64,000 nucleotides of DNA from Ophiura sarsii (Eukaryota > Echinodermata > Ophiuroidea > Amphilepidida > Ophiuridae), in the NCBI GenBank assembly GCA_035610835.1, contig CM069450.1, positions 33,968,971 through 34,032,970 on the forward strand. The letters are read 5' to 3'. The notes below the pieces were generated by a model. That model did not search any database. It saw only the letters and a program-made list of their open reading frames with translations, and was not told the DNA's origin. The position numbers were made by a program, and so were the translations under genes. Positions 21,293 through 31,826 of this stretch are shown piece after piece (within the stretch, counting starts at the first letter, position 1; every line of letters begins with the position of its first letter).

Positions 21293-21719
21293 TTTAAGGG
21301 GGTGTGGACTCTCAGGTACAGCCTCCGTAAAACTGCCGTAACTTCTTCATTATTCATTTCATCTTTATACTAGTATATACTATACAGTTTTTTGCAGAAA
21401 AGGGTTCAATGAATCCAACCATGATAATGAAATTGAACATTTTGGAGAAAATTATTTTTTGACCCATTTTAGGTTCTGCAAAGATAACTCAAAATATATG
21501 TTGTCACATTTTGTCATACTAGGGTTATGATAATCCTGATAACATTCCCCAGGGTGCTTTTTTTTTAATATCTTATTTATTTTTTGAGTTATAGACCAAA
21601 AAATGCCAACAAATATGATTTTGTTTTCCTCCTAAAAATGTGATTTTCATGATTTTGGAGGTATTTTAAGTTATGGCAGTTTTACGGAGGCTGTACCTGA
21701 GAGTCCACATCCCCTTTAA
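21293..21719. mobile_element. TTTAAGGGG-ended MITE with inverted arms of about 50 bp
   Basis: The left end TTTAAGGGGGTGTGGACTCT and its continuation CAGGTACAGCCTCCGTAAAA are mirrored at 21660-21719. The arm includes AACTGCCGTAACTT on the left and AAGTTATGGCAGTTTTAC on the right. The ends suggest a TTAA-targeting element. Confidence 0.8.
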
Positions 21720-22169
21720 GTATACAGCCCTGACAACAACAAAAGATTGTTGCAAATCCTTTTTTTCTATGGGATGTCATTGATTTATATTGAACACTGT
21801 GCTGTTGATACCGGTCAGGCATGATGTATAGATGAATGGTGAGCTGTGATTCATTGCACACAAATTGTCATTACTGAGTATTCACTAGGCAATCATATCA
21901 ATAAATTTACCATTTTGTTTCTAATTAGGTGTGGTGGTTAATTCAAGTATTGTAACTTTAAAAGTATCCATTAAATTTTAATGAATGAGATGTCAAAATA
22001 TGGGAAAGACATTTGCTTGCTAAATGCATTTCTCAGATTTAAGGTACAGATAAATGATTTTTAATTAACTAACATGGTCAGGAACTGTTTGTGTTTAGAT
22101 AGGTGTAGTTAGGTGTCAGTGCAAAATATTTCTATCAGCACAAGCCCTACAACTTCAAGTCACCTCAGT

Positions 22170-22698
22170 TTAAGGGGGCTGTTAACCCTAAAAACATGAC
22201 ATTTATCAAGGGCTATAACCTTGGAACAATATGATGTGTATAAAAGTATACATTTTTGGAAAGGAAATGAGCTGGAGAATCCATTGTTGGGGTTGTTGGT
22301 AAAAAATTGTCACAATAAATGCTGATTTTGTAAAATTATTTTACAAAAATGCTGAAATTGCACCAAAATCATCTAAAGGCACTTCCATAGGACGGAATTT
22401 TTTGTTTTGACATAAAAAGGTTAGGTTTTTAAAAAATGAACCAAAACATGCCAAAAATGTGATTTTGTTTCAATTTCAGTATTTTTTACCAAAAACTGAA
22501 TTTGCTACGTTTGCAGCAAATGTTGAGCCAATTTGTTCAGCAAATCAGCATGTTTAGTAAAATTTGATGCCAAAAATGGATTCTCCGACTCATTTTCTTT
22601 CCAAAAATGTATACTTTTATATATATCACATTAATAGTTCAAAAGTTACAGTGCTTGATAAATTTCATGTTTTTAGGGTTGACAGCCAGCCCCCTTAA
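22170..22698. mobile_element. TTAAGGGGG-ended MITE, full-length
   Basis: The ends TTAAGGGGGCTGTTAACCCT and AGGGTTGACAGCCAGCCCCC are inverted. The arms continue for about 130 bp through CTATAACCTTGGAAC and CCAAAAATGTATAC. It is related to the shorter copy at 1964-2324. Confidence 0.8.
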
Positions 22699-23113
22699 AT
22701 CAGATTCAGACATATAAAACACATACCATGCTAGCTATTTTAACTGGGGACTTCTCTATCACTGTGTGGTATAGTGCAAGAATTGATCGACTGCAATAGC
22801 TGCTTTGAGTTGCTTTTAATTAAAGTTTGAAATGATGATGTATCCTTTAATACACAACAGAACTCGTAGCAACTATTGCAGATGCAAATAAGGTATGTTT
22901 TGAGTTCGATTCGAAACTGCTATCTACAGTAGATAGTCAACGTGAAAGATGAAATAAAGCCAAACAAAACGGGGAAATAAAACAATGAGTGTATTTTTAC
23001 AATTATTTTCTTGTCCGTACTGTCTGGATCAATCATATGAGCAAACTTGAATGAAAGTTTTCCTGGACTGTCTGATGTTATTGCTACCTACCAAGTGGTA
23101 AAAAAATGTTATC
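22699..23113. other. Gene-free stretch
   Basis: Contains one isolated CTATCTACAGTAGATAG palindrome near 22921, the same motif that forms the array at 26336-27456. No gene signal. Confidence 0.4.
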
Positions 23114-23577
23114 TATAGAGAAGTGGTAGTGGTAAACGAGGGTGCCCTTTTTTTCAAAGGCAGGTTTCTTAAAATGTTGGAAACACAAGAATATTTTTGC
23201 ATAATTTGTATAAACTGCAATATCTTAGGCAAATATGGTGCTATTATGTAAAATGGCATCTCAGCATTCTCATAGACTCAAGTTGAAAAGCACCAGCTGT
23301 GACAAGTCTTTGAAATGTTGCAATTTCTTAATCGTTTGTTCAGTTTCCATGTGGTTTTCAACACATACGATGACTTATCATAACAGAATTGTTAAAGTTG
23401 CCTTGAGTTCCAAGATACCGTTGTCTAAAACTAGTACATGTTTTCAAAGTCATTCATTGGCTTGCTTGTGGACAACTGATTTCTTACAATTTTTGGCTAC
23501 ATTTTTGTAATTATAGCTTTAAATTCAAAGCCATTTTCACCATATGCCCAAGATATTGCAGTTTAAAAATATGTTAA

Positions 23578-23851
23578 CCCTAACCCCGGTTTAGGATTTT
23601 TGACCGGGATCACAATTTTCGAGGAAAAAACACCAACTAAATCTCCGGGAACCTGCCGGGATTCGATCCGGGGACCCTCCGTTCTCGAGCCCCACCTTCC
23701 TAACACTAAGCCACGGCCCTCAGCTACACATTCGTGCAGTATACTGCACTCATTATATAGGCTCGGTTGACTACGTCATCGAAAACCGACGGCGCATGCG
23801 TTTGGAGAGGGACTTTGGATTAGCATTTTTTAGCACTCAGGGGGGTTAGGG
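23578..23851 (-). mobile_element. TTAA-flanked tRNA-like element, family A, copy 1
   Basis: Perfect TTAA flanks (23574-23577 and 23852-23855) bound 274 bp that starts CCCTAACCCC and ends GGGGGGTTAGGG. On the minus strand it carries a TATATA motif (near 23753), the perfect palindrome GTGCAGTATACTGCAC, then a tRNA-like segment (about 23653-23724). That segment has an A-box-like TGGCTTAGTGT and a B box GGATCGAATCC. The palindrome lies between TATA and A box. Copy 2 follows 42 bp later in the same orientation and looks almost identical. Confidence 0.85.
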
Positions 23852-23893
23852 TTAATAGAACACGAAATTTTTTTTTTTTTTTTTTTACCATAA

Positions 23894-24167
23894 CCCTAAC
23901 CCCGGTTTAGGATTTTTGACCGGGATCACAATTTTCGAGGAATAAACACCAACTAAATCTCCGGGAACCTGCCGGGATTCGATCCGGGGACCCTCCGTTC
24001 TCGAGCCCCACCTTCCTAACACTAAGCCACGGCCCTCAGCTACACATTCGTGCAGTATACTGCACTCATTATATAGGCTCGGTTGACTACGTCATCGAAA
24101 ACCGACGGCGCATGCGTTTGGAGAGGGACTTTGGATTAGCATTTTTTAGCACTCAGGGGGGTTAGGG
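23894..24167 (-). mobile_element. TTAA-flanked tRNA-like element, family A, copy 2
   Basis: It has the same 274-bp length and content as copy 1. The right flank is TTAA (24168-24171) and the left flank reads ATAA after CC. The 42-bp spacer from copy 1 is mostly a T-run. The tRNA-like part is at about 23969-24040 on the minus strand. Confidence 0.82.
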
Positions 24168-24332
24168 TTAAAATACTCTTATGATATCATGTCTCCAAAA
24201 TGTTCGGAAATCTGTCTCTGAAAAGTTACACCTTTTTGGGGAACCACTCTGTACATGTATAGTATATGGCAAACTTACAACTAAATATCATCATATTCAT
24301 ACATATGCAATTTCAAGATAAAATGCTACCTA

Positions 24333-26171
24333 CAGGAGGGTGTCCCAGAAAACCTGCCACATATTTTGACAGTTGAGCCATGGATTTTAATCATTTTTAT
24401 ACATTCTGGAAACCCCAGGATCTCTTCATTTACGAGATGAAATGATAATTAAGATTTGTTAATCTGTTTTCAAATATATGCACGTAAAGAAAGGTATGTT
24501 GAAAACCTGTTCAACCGATTTGACGGAAAAGCAACTAATATTGACGGAATTTTAGTTACACTTTCTCACCACCAGGCTTCTCGTTAGGTAAAATATTATG
24601 GGGTCCACTGGACCCCATAATCTACCAATTCTCAAAATTATGGGGTCCAAGAAAAAATTATGGGGTCCAAGTCAAAAATGGAATTTTCGAATTGTGACTT
24701 CGGAATCGGATACGGAGTGGTTATACGGGAACTACAGCGCTGAAATGTCTAACAATTGTCTACTCTATTTGTTTTGTTTTAATGTATGCATTCAACGACG
24801 ACTACGGAGTACGGACACGACGAAAACATTTGTAGATGAGGTGAAAACATTGACGTTGGTCGAGAGTTGTACAAGGAAGACCGAGAATATTTAATATTTT
24901 ATTACCAAGTATATTTTGGTTCGGATTGTCACGAAAACTGATATTTGTTAGCTTACACGTGCAAAATTATCTTGACGCACGATTAAGAATTATTGCGTCC
25001 AGAGTCCACTTTAAAATTTACTGCGTTTTTAGCAAAAATATTGCGTCCCCAGACGCGAAAACGCAATGTAACGAGAAGCCTGCGGATTGTAATCATAATT
25101 ATACATTCTAGAAGCCTTTTAAAAAATCTCCAAAATTCAAGTGTGAATAAATAATCAACATTGTGAAATCTGTGGGATCAAGTATATTATATTGAAAACC
25201 AGTTCAACCGAGTTGACAGAAAATTAAACTGCTACATTGCTAGCAGCCTTATGACTCAATATGAACCGTAAAAATCTGCTCCTCCGAATTTATGTTAATA
25301 CAAATGGTTAAGTAGCAACATCCGTTCTTTTAAATTTCCTGAAGCAAAGTTTATGAACATATAAATAGAGCTTGTTCAAATCATAACAAATTGTGTGTAT
25401 CAATCTAATCAGTAATAATGTATGTTCTTTTGTTGTTACTACTCATTAGACTTGTGCATTATTATCTTAATTAAAAGTTGACAATATTTAAGTACCAACA
25501 ATGTTAATAAAATACATATTTATTGTTAAATATTGTACATAAATAATGCAAACATTATTTATTTACAAATCATAAAGGGATGAATGCTGTGGGTGAAATT
25601 GTATCAAGTGATTTACAGAGCTGCAACACCATGTTTATTTGCATGAAATCGGCTGAATGTGTTTCTGACACGCCTCTCATTGACCATCATGCGTAATTGT
25701 GGGGGTTCTCTATTCAACACCAGGCCACGCAGGTATATGAATAATTAATCAGGCAAACGTCATACGCGTCACTGAATTCAACTTCCACTCTGCCGCGGTA
25801 ACATTTTAATGTTAAATGTTACCGCGGCAGAGTTAAAACATTAACATTTTAAAATCTAACTAGTATATTAATAGTTATTTATTCATCTATACTCTACTCT
25901 CATTATATCAATTGTTTTATTAATGGAGGTGTAAATAGGTAATAATTTCGTAAAACATCTCTCTGCTAATTATTATTCATATCTGCGTGGCCTGGTGTTG
26001 AATAGAGAACCCCGTAATTGTGAAAGCGAATGTGACATCTTGGATTTATGTTATAAATAAAAGGTAGAGATTTTACGGTTTTCAGAATGTGCAAACACAA
26101 TTGTAATCTGTTGTGTAAAAATAAAAATAGAGCTCCTTCAAAATAAGTTGCAGGTTTTCTGAGACACCCTG
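24333..26171. mobile_element. TA-flanked mariner-like element of 1.8 kb
   Basis: The left end CAGGAGGGTGTCCCAGAAAA and the complement of the right end, CAGGGTGTCTCAGAAAACCT, match with a short indel, and TA lies outside both. The family resembles mariner-type termini. The interior is AT-rich, has no transposase frame and contains the hAT-like insert at 25701-26013. Short frames near 24598-25111 include a TGGGGTCCA repeat but no protein domain. Confidence 0.7.
25701..26013. mobile_element. hAT-like MITE with 8-bp duplication
   Basis: GTAATTGT is repeated on both sides (25693-25700 and 26014-26021). The ends GGGGGTTCTCTATTCAACAC and its complement form arms of about 50 bp. Inside is a further palindrome, CTCTGCCGCGGTAACATTTT and its mirror at 25791-25834. 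Confidence 0.8.
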
Positions 26172-26335
26172 TATAGTGTTGCAAACTCACAAAATTGCTA
26201 AAATAATTAAAGGTATATATATACAGTTGTGGGGAAAAAACATGTTGTAACATTGCAGTCGGCAATAGATACCTTGTGTTGAATTTTCATTTTGAAAATC
26301 CCAAGTAGGAAACATACGGGTTTCGACAACTAATC

Positions 26336-27456
26336 TTAAACTGCTGTCTACAGTAGATAGCAAACTATATATATGTTAAATAGCAAGCTTGCAACACATA
26401 ACTGCTCTTAGACAAATGCATTAACATAGATAAAACTGCTGTGCTATCTACAGTAGATAGCAAACTATATATGTTAAATAGCAAGCTTGCAAGACATAAC
26501 TGCTCTTAGACAAATGCATTAACATAGATAAAACTGCTGTGCTATCTACAGTAGATAGCAAATGGGTAAATAGCAAACTTACTACACATAACTGCTCTTA
26601 GTCAAATGCATTAACATAGATAAAACTGCTGTGCTATCTACAGTAGATAGCAAAATTGCGGTAGATAGCATACTGTGGTAAATAGCAAACTTACAACACA
26701 GAACTGCTCTTAGTCAAATGCAATAACATAGATACAACTGCTGTGCTATCTACAGTAAATATTAAACGGGTAAATAGCAAACTTACAACACAGAACTGCT
26801 CTTAGTCAAATATTTTTTAACATAGATTAAACTGCTGTGCTATCTACAGTAGATAGCAAACTGTGGTAAATAGCAAACTCACAACACAGCTGCTCTTAGT
26901 CAAATGCATTAACATAGATAAAACTGCTGTGCTATCTACAGTAGATAGTCAACTGGTAAATATCAAACTTACAACACAGAACTGCTCTTAGTCAAAGGCA
27001 TTAACATATACACCCATCAAAATATGTAAGTTCCCCCTAGCATATACTTTAATATTTCCAAAAATATTTGATGGATTTAAATAATTGTCAGCTAGAAAGA
27101 TGCACCAAATTGTTAGGCACATTTTGATACCTAATTTGTTGGCCTTGAGACAATGCAACGATAAGAAATTGTGCCATTTACCAATTTTTATACAGAAAAA
27201 AAAGTGGCACTAAATCTCACTTGCTATGGCTGTTTTTTTCCATAAATTAACAGACATTTTCTTGGTGGATTTTCGTGCAGTAGATAGCAAACTGGTAAAT
27301 AGCAAACTTACAACACAGAACTGCTCTTAGTCAACTACCGTATGCATTAACATAGATAAAACTGCCGTGCTGCTATCTACAGTATATAGCAAAATGTGGT
27401 AAATAGCAAACTTACAACACAGAAGTGCTCTTATAGTCAAATGCATTAACATAGAT
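26336..27456. repeat. Nine-unit array built on the palindrome CTATCTACAGTAGATAG
   Basis: Units of about 90-112 bp start near 26336, 26432, 26530, 26622, 26735, 26829, 26921, 27277 and 27358. Each carries the palindrome (or a decayed form), then TAAATAGCAAACTTACAACA, then ACTGCTCTTAGTCAAATGCA and TTAACATAGATA. A 260-bp unrelated insert (about 27010-27276) splits the seventh and eighth units. The array ends 86 bp before a coding exon of the minus-strand gene. Confidence 0.9.
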
Positions 27457-27542
27457 AAAACTGTTTTTTGATGGGGAGGAGCTAGGACCCCTTTATACAC
27501 CTTACCAATCATATCAATCAGTGTGCCTCCTCCATGACCTAC

Positions 27543-27701
27543 CTCTATCTTCAACTGATCTTCTCTGTCGGCGTCGGTGACGGGGCACAGGGTCTTCATG
27601 GGTATTTAGTTTATAGAGTTCTTTGGTACGGGTAAGGGTGTCGGCATAGATCTGGTCCGCGGATCTTTTGAATTCTTCCAATATTTCCTGGAGCTCTCGA
27701 T
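27543..27701 (-). CDS. Secreted-protein gene, coding exon 2
   Basis: The minus-strand acceptor TTGTTATACAG ends at 27702; the 159-nt exon leaves in phase 1 before GTAGGT (donor spelled AGAG/GTAGGT). It encodes 53 residues: an amphipathic, probably helical part (around RELQEILEEFKRSADQIYAD) and then a strongly basic stretch, RHRRRQRRSVEDR. The basic stretch contains an RxRR-type furin-like processing site. If translation ran through the donor it would meet a stop 11 codons later, so splicing onward is the simpler reading. No family could be assigned with confidence. A signal peptide, a Trp-containing start and a following acidic microexon faintly recall alpha2-delta calcium-channel subunit N-termini, but that is only a guess. 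Confidence 0.7.
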
Positions 27702-27846
27702 CTGTATAACAAATGTCAAATAAAAGTTATTTCATGGGATTGGTAAGGTCATTGCTTGTTACTGGCATTAATGTTCATCAGGTTTCAGTGACGTGGGGAG
27801 GGAGAAGGGGTTAGAAAGTAGACTATATGCACCGCACCCCATCCCC

Positions 27847-28189
27847 GGCATATTATGTGATCTTTTCCAGGGGGCGCCCCCTATCCATGTGTTTTTTTAG
27901 AAAGTGGATTTTCTTTCAGATTTACATTTCTGATCATAAATCATAAATATATTCTTAGAGAGCGATACGATTCCTAATTACTTCAAAATCATGGTTTTTA
28001 AAATAGATTGTCCGCGCGGACAGTTTATTTTCACTCTATTTTCACTCATTAGGAATCGTATCGCTCATCTGTAACTCGGAACATATTCATGATTTATGAT
28101 CAGTAATGTAAATCTGTAAGAAAATCTACTTTCTAAAAAAAAAGTCATGGATAGAAGGCGCCCCCTGGAAAAGATCACATAATATGCCT
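27847..28189. mobile_element. MITE, AGGYATATTATGTGATC family, long palindromic form
   Basis: Starts GGCATATTATGTGATCTTTT and ends with its complement before TTTAA. The interior is almost fully self-complementary (AGCGATACGATTCCTAATTA and its mirror) around a TCCGCGCGGA centre. The left TTAA is lost (CCCC instead). It lies in intron 1 of the minus-strand gene. Confidence 0.82.
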
Positions 28190-28501
28190 TTAATGGCTAA
28201 TGGGTAAAATGGGGACGAGAGGGAGGTGAACAAATAAGGGGGAAGAACATGGAAAGAGGAACGCAATTGAGGTCCTAATGGAGTTGAAGCCGACTTTGAT
28301 GAGCCCCCTCCAGCCATCCCCCCTCCAGCCCCCCCCCCCCCCCCCCCCTGCTCTGCCACCCCCTTCCCCTTGCTCTGCCAAAGCTCGCTACGCGCGTTAT
28401 GTTGTGGTCACAACCCACAATACTACAGCAATGCCATACGTATCCGGGTTGGAAGTCTGGGTAAGTTTGGATTTTCCCCCTTTCCCATTTGTGAAAATTA
28501 C

Positions 28502-28685
28502 CTAATTCATATGTTCCACCACCAGAATCGTCGTTCTTTTCAAGTCCAAGGTTGCGAATCAACTGTGATGCCCAGTCACCAAGATCTGCGAAATCTGCTG
28601 AAACTGATAATACCGGTACTGCCACCGTCAAAATGCACACGGCTAGAAACAACTTGATTGCAGTCATGGCAGTTATGGGTAACAT
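28502..28685 (-). CDS. Secreted-protein gene, signal-peptide exon
   Basis: On the minus strand GTTGTGTTTCAG is directly followed by ATG at 28685; the exon runs 184 nt to a GTAATT donor and ends in phase 1. It encodes 61 residues. Residues 1-30 are a clear signal peptide: basic/polar start, hydrophobic core IKLFLAVCILTVAVPVL, and a small-residue SVSA cleavage site before DFADLG. A second in-frame Met at residue 7 is an equally plausible start. The mature part opens with an acidic, Trp-containing segment and a Gly-Gly-Gly turn. The adjacent acceptor means that a 5' untranslated exon lies upstream, perhaps at 30.9-31.0 kb, where a CACT/GTGAGT donor is seen on this strand. Product unknown. Confidence 0.72.
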
Positions 28686-28715
28686 CTGAAACACAACATG
28701 AATGAAACATGATGG

Positions 28716-29336
28716 ATATAAAGGGTTCAACAAAAGAAAGTATACCACTTTGTTTATGTCATTTTGAGTAACTTTCAATTTGTTTTTGACCAAACAGACT
28801 AGCTAGGCATTTAGATGAATCTTTTAGGCATAATTTGATACCAAATTTTCCCCCTAACAACAAAGATAAACCATGATTAGCACCATTTAAAGGAAAATAT
28901 CCCATTTTCAAAAGTCGCATTTCCAATACACAGCACGAGAAGATTTTGTTAATCTGTCCATGTTCTCCCCATCCATAACATTCCTTTACATTCAAATCCT
29001 TCACCCATGCATCAGTTTACATTTGAATTAGCCCGCGCATTGAGGGATATGCGCGGTGATCAGTACGGGATAAATACGGCATATGTGTGTGTTAACAATT
29101 GGCCCTTTCTTCTCGTGCTGTGTATTGGAAATGCGACTTTTGAAAATGGGATATTTTCCTTTAAATGGTGCTAATCATGGTTTATCTTTGTTGTTAGGGG
29201 GAAAATTTGGTATCAAATTATGCCTGAAAGATTCATCTAAATGCCTATCTAGCATGTTTGGACAAAAACAAATTGAAAGTTACTCAAAATGACATAAACA
29301 AAGTGGTATACTTTCTTTTGTTGAACCCTTTATATG
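28716..29336. repeat. Large inverted repeat, arms of about 228 bp
   Basis: The arms at about 28716-28945 and 29107-29336 are near-perfect complements, from ATATAAAGGGTTCAACAAAA at the outer left edge to AGCACGAGAAGA at the inner edge. A unique spacer of about 160 bp separates them. Matching open frames on the two arms are mirror images and not genes. Probably a foldback element. It lies just 5' of the signal-peptide exon. Confidence 0.88.
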
Positions 29337-29455
29337 GGAAAAGCGTTAATGATAGTGATTATTAAATCTGAGAGTCGAAGGCATCTAAGTGAATTGAATT
29401 GAGATAGAACCACTTCAACCGATGGTGAGGGAAATTTTACTCTGATGAAACTTAA

Positions 29456-30003
29456 AGGGGCATTAACCCTAACTCTACTACACCACACGGCAACTTGGCG
29501 GAAAAAATGTTTTTATAACCTGGCGTGCATGCAGGTTTTGGGCTACAAAACGGACCCAGGCCATATAACGAGGCGAATATACTCGACGAGTGTCGACTGA
29601 CAGCCCTGGTGTTGTGGCTAGGATCTGGGCCCTGGTGCTGGAAGGGGGGGGTCGGGTGACCTTTCTGGTGAATTGTAGGGGTCGGAAAACAAATCTGTTG
29701 CCGTGTGGTGTACTAGAGTTAGGGTTAAGAGATGTGGTGGAGGCAGCGCCCTCAATTACAAAAATGTATTATAAAAACTGGGATTTGTATATTTTTACAA
29801 TTGTATTACATGTAGGCCTATGAACTTGTAACACCTATGGATTAAAAAAAATCAGCCCTTTTTGTACAACAAAACGTCGATTCAAAAATGCTGGTAGAGC
29901 CGCAACTAGCATTTTACATGGTTAGGGGTGGTATTCCAACATATTTAAAACATTGTTTTATCAAGTTTTGCTGGGTGTTATTTTAGTAGAAACAACAGTA
30001 ATC
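29456..30003 (+). mobile_element. AGGGRCATT-ended TTAA MITE, copy 1 (interrupted, right-truncated)
   Basis: TTAA (29452-29455) then AGGGGCA, interrupted at the internal TTAA by the element at 29467-29724. It then resumes GAGATGTGGTGGAGGCAGCG and continues like copies at 30340, 50271 and 51796. Sequence similarity stops near 30003. Kolobok-like termini are inferred from TTAA plus AGGG. Confidence 0.78.
29467..29724 (+). mobile_element. TTAA-flanked tRNA-like element, family D, decayed copy
   Basis: TTAA on both sides (29463-29466 and 29725-29728). The 28-bp inverted ends start CCCTAACTCTA and include CTACACCACACGGCAAC, with a single mismatch between them. The 258-bp interior keeps CATATAA and GAGGCGAATATACTCG but only a degraded tRNA-like part (TGGTGTTGTGG survives; the B box is lost). 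It is the same family as 62710 and 63042, in the opposite orientation. The copy at 51796 of the host MITE has the empty site. Confidence 0.88.
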
Positions 30004-30339
30004 AGTGTACTAACGCCGTGAGTGACCGATTCCAGTTCTAGGTCTCACCATGTGATCGTTCTCTCTCACCCAATGCCCCATCAGGGTTCGAAAGTGGAAG
30101 ATTCTAAAGTAATAGCCAGCCTTACACGTGTCTATATATTTCATATTGAGCAAATTGGGTGTGTGGATAAATTAGAAAGGGTCATATCCATCCAGATTTC
30201 AGAGACAACATTCCTGGTGAGGGAGGTGTAATGTGGCTTATCATCATCCCCGTCACTTGCTATGAAATGCCCCCTCCCCAATGACCCCATGGGGATCCAT
30301 ACAGAGTGAAGGATACGAATCAAGAAGAATTTGATTTAA

Positions 30340-30730
30340 AGGGACATTAAGTGGTATTGAACATTTTAAATGTTTAAAAATTTACTTCAGAATTCAAGAT
30401 GAACATTAAAAATTGCCATTATTGTTGTTTCTACTAACAAAAACACAGCAAAACTTGATTAAAACAATATCATCGCTATTTATTGAAAACGCCCTCTATG
30501 CAAATATGGTTCGCGTTATGTATCACGCGTGATACTGTCGGACGTAAAATGCTCGTTGCGGCTCTACGAGCATTTATTTTTGAATCGACGTTTTCTTGTA
30601 CAAAGAGGGCTGATTTTTCTTAATCCTTATAGGTGTAAGTGCATACATGTAATACAATTATAAAAATATACTAATCCCAGTTTTTATCATAATTGAGGGC
30701 GCAGCCTCCAACACATCTCTTAGTGCCCCT
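30340..30730 (-). mobile_element. AGGGRCATT-ended TTAA MITE, copy 2 (intact)
   Basis: TTAA lies on both sides (30336-30339 and 30731-30734). The 391-bp element runs AGGGACATTAAGTG to TCTTAGTGCCCCT. It is uninterrupted and thus shows the empty form of the site that carries the tRNA-like pair in the 50271 copy. Confidence 0.88.
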
Positions 30731-30734
30731 TTAA

Positions 30735-31272
30735 GATCAAACCGTATCGGCGTCGAAGTTTCTTTTTTTATTTGTCATTCACTTGAAGATCATCAGTGAC
30801 TATTAAAGTCACTGATAATAGACAAACTAGTTAACATGGATTATTAATAAAAGGTCGGGTCATAGTTTTATAACGTAAAATAACTCACAGTGTCCACGGT
30901 TGCAGAAAAAATGTCAGCATCTGGAATGAGGCGAAAATACTAATTGACACCAGGCAACATCTGATTGCGAGTTCATCAGATCTCAAAACGGAGCCACTAC
31001 TACTACTCTGACCACTACTGACACTAACATCACCACAAAATGGCTAAACGATGAAATATCCCATCTGAGGTATATGTATCCATGGCATGGGATACAATAG
31101 GGGGATGATCTTAAGCTACATATTATACAGGTGTTCAACAGGTGATTAGGCCAAATAATAATAATAACTTGTTTCTCGTCCTACACTTTTGGAAAAAGGA
31201 TGATGAGGCTGGGCACTTTTGTTTAAATATTAAACGCGATGCGAAATCGCCATTGGTACGGTGCGCGATGTA
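30735..31272. other. Gene-free stretch; possible minus-strand 5' exon
   Basis: A GTGAGT donor on the minus strand at about 30905 (GGACACT/GTGAGTT), together with the acceptor before the signal-peptide exon, hints at a 5' untranslated exon. This is unsupported otherwise. Confidence 0.25.
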
Positions 31273-31714
31273 CTCTCTAAATGTAAAAGAGCTAAAACTC
31301 ACTCTTTGAGAGCTCGCGGAGGGACAGCTCTTTTATAGAGTGAAGTTCACTCTTTTTAGAGTGATTTCCACTCCGAGTTTTTAGAGTGATTTCCACTCTT
31401 TTTAGAGTGATTTCCACTCTTTTTAGAGTGATTTCTACTCTTTTTAGAGTGATTTCCACTCTTTTTAGAGTGATTTCCACTCTTTTTAGAGTGATTTCCA
31501 CTCTTTTTAGAGTGATTTCCACTCTTTTTAGAGTGATTTCCACTCTTTTTAGAGTGATTTCCACTCTTTTCAGGGTAAAAATCACTCTAAAAAGAGTGAA
31601 AAAATCACTCCAGACGAGTGGCACATCACTCAAAATAGAGCGAAATTCACTCCTAAAGTGAGTTGTCCCTCCACGAGCTCCCAAAGAGTGAATTTGAGCT
31701 CTTTTACATTTAGA
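31273..31714. mobile_element. MITE with an internal array of hairpin-forming 21-bp repeats
   Basis: The inverted ends start CTCTAAATGTAAAAGAGCT and extend about 55 bp, including GAGGGACA and its complement TGTCCCTC. The interior holds ten or eleven tandem units of TTTTTAGAGTGATTTCCACTC (about 31343-31570). Within every unit AGAGTG pairs with CACTCT. Both strands stay open through the array, producing repetitive frames that are not proteins. Confidence 0.88.
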
Positions 31715-31826
31715 GATTAACCCGGTGAAGAAGACGAGGCATTTGTAATATATTTTTATTTCATGGATTAACACAAAACCTGCTTTAAAATGCTCATTGG
31801 ACTCAAATCAAACTACCTACTGATGC

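Larger units (their letters stand above)
23114..24252. mobile_element. Diverged second copy of the 20487 mariner-like MITE, carrying two insertions
   Basis: The right end (TTACACCTTTTTGGGGAACC followed by ACTCTG and TA) matches the family end. The left end near 23114 is weak. The left interior follows the 20.5-kb copy in outline (GCAGGTTTCTTAAAAT, GAAACACAAGAATAT). The two TTAA/tRNA-like elements at 23578 and 23894 are nested in it. Confidence 0.55.

Noticed and set aside
23574..23590. Interstitial telomeric repeats from chromosome fusion
   Set aside because: Each TTAACCCTAACCC is one end of a defined 236-275-bp element with a TTAA target duplication, and empty sites exist; there are no long TTAGGG arrays.
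26336..27456. CRISPR-like array
   Set aside because: The repeat palindrome and whole units are tandemly repeated with diverged copies of the same intervening sequence, not unique spacers; the context is an animal genome.
28275..28793. Single-exon reading of the signal-peptide gene through the donor site
   Set aside because: Beyond the GTAATT donor the translation becomes Gly/Trp-rich low-complexity sequence from a C-run; splicing to 27701 is phase-compatible and more sensible.
31292..31774. 160-codon repetitive frame on the minus strand and its counterpart on the plus strand
   Set aside because: Direct result of a 21-bp repeat, whose length is a multiple of three; not a protein.
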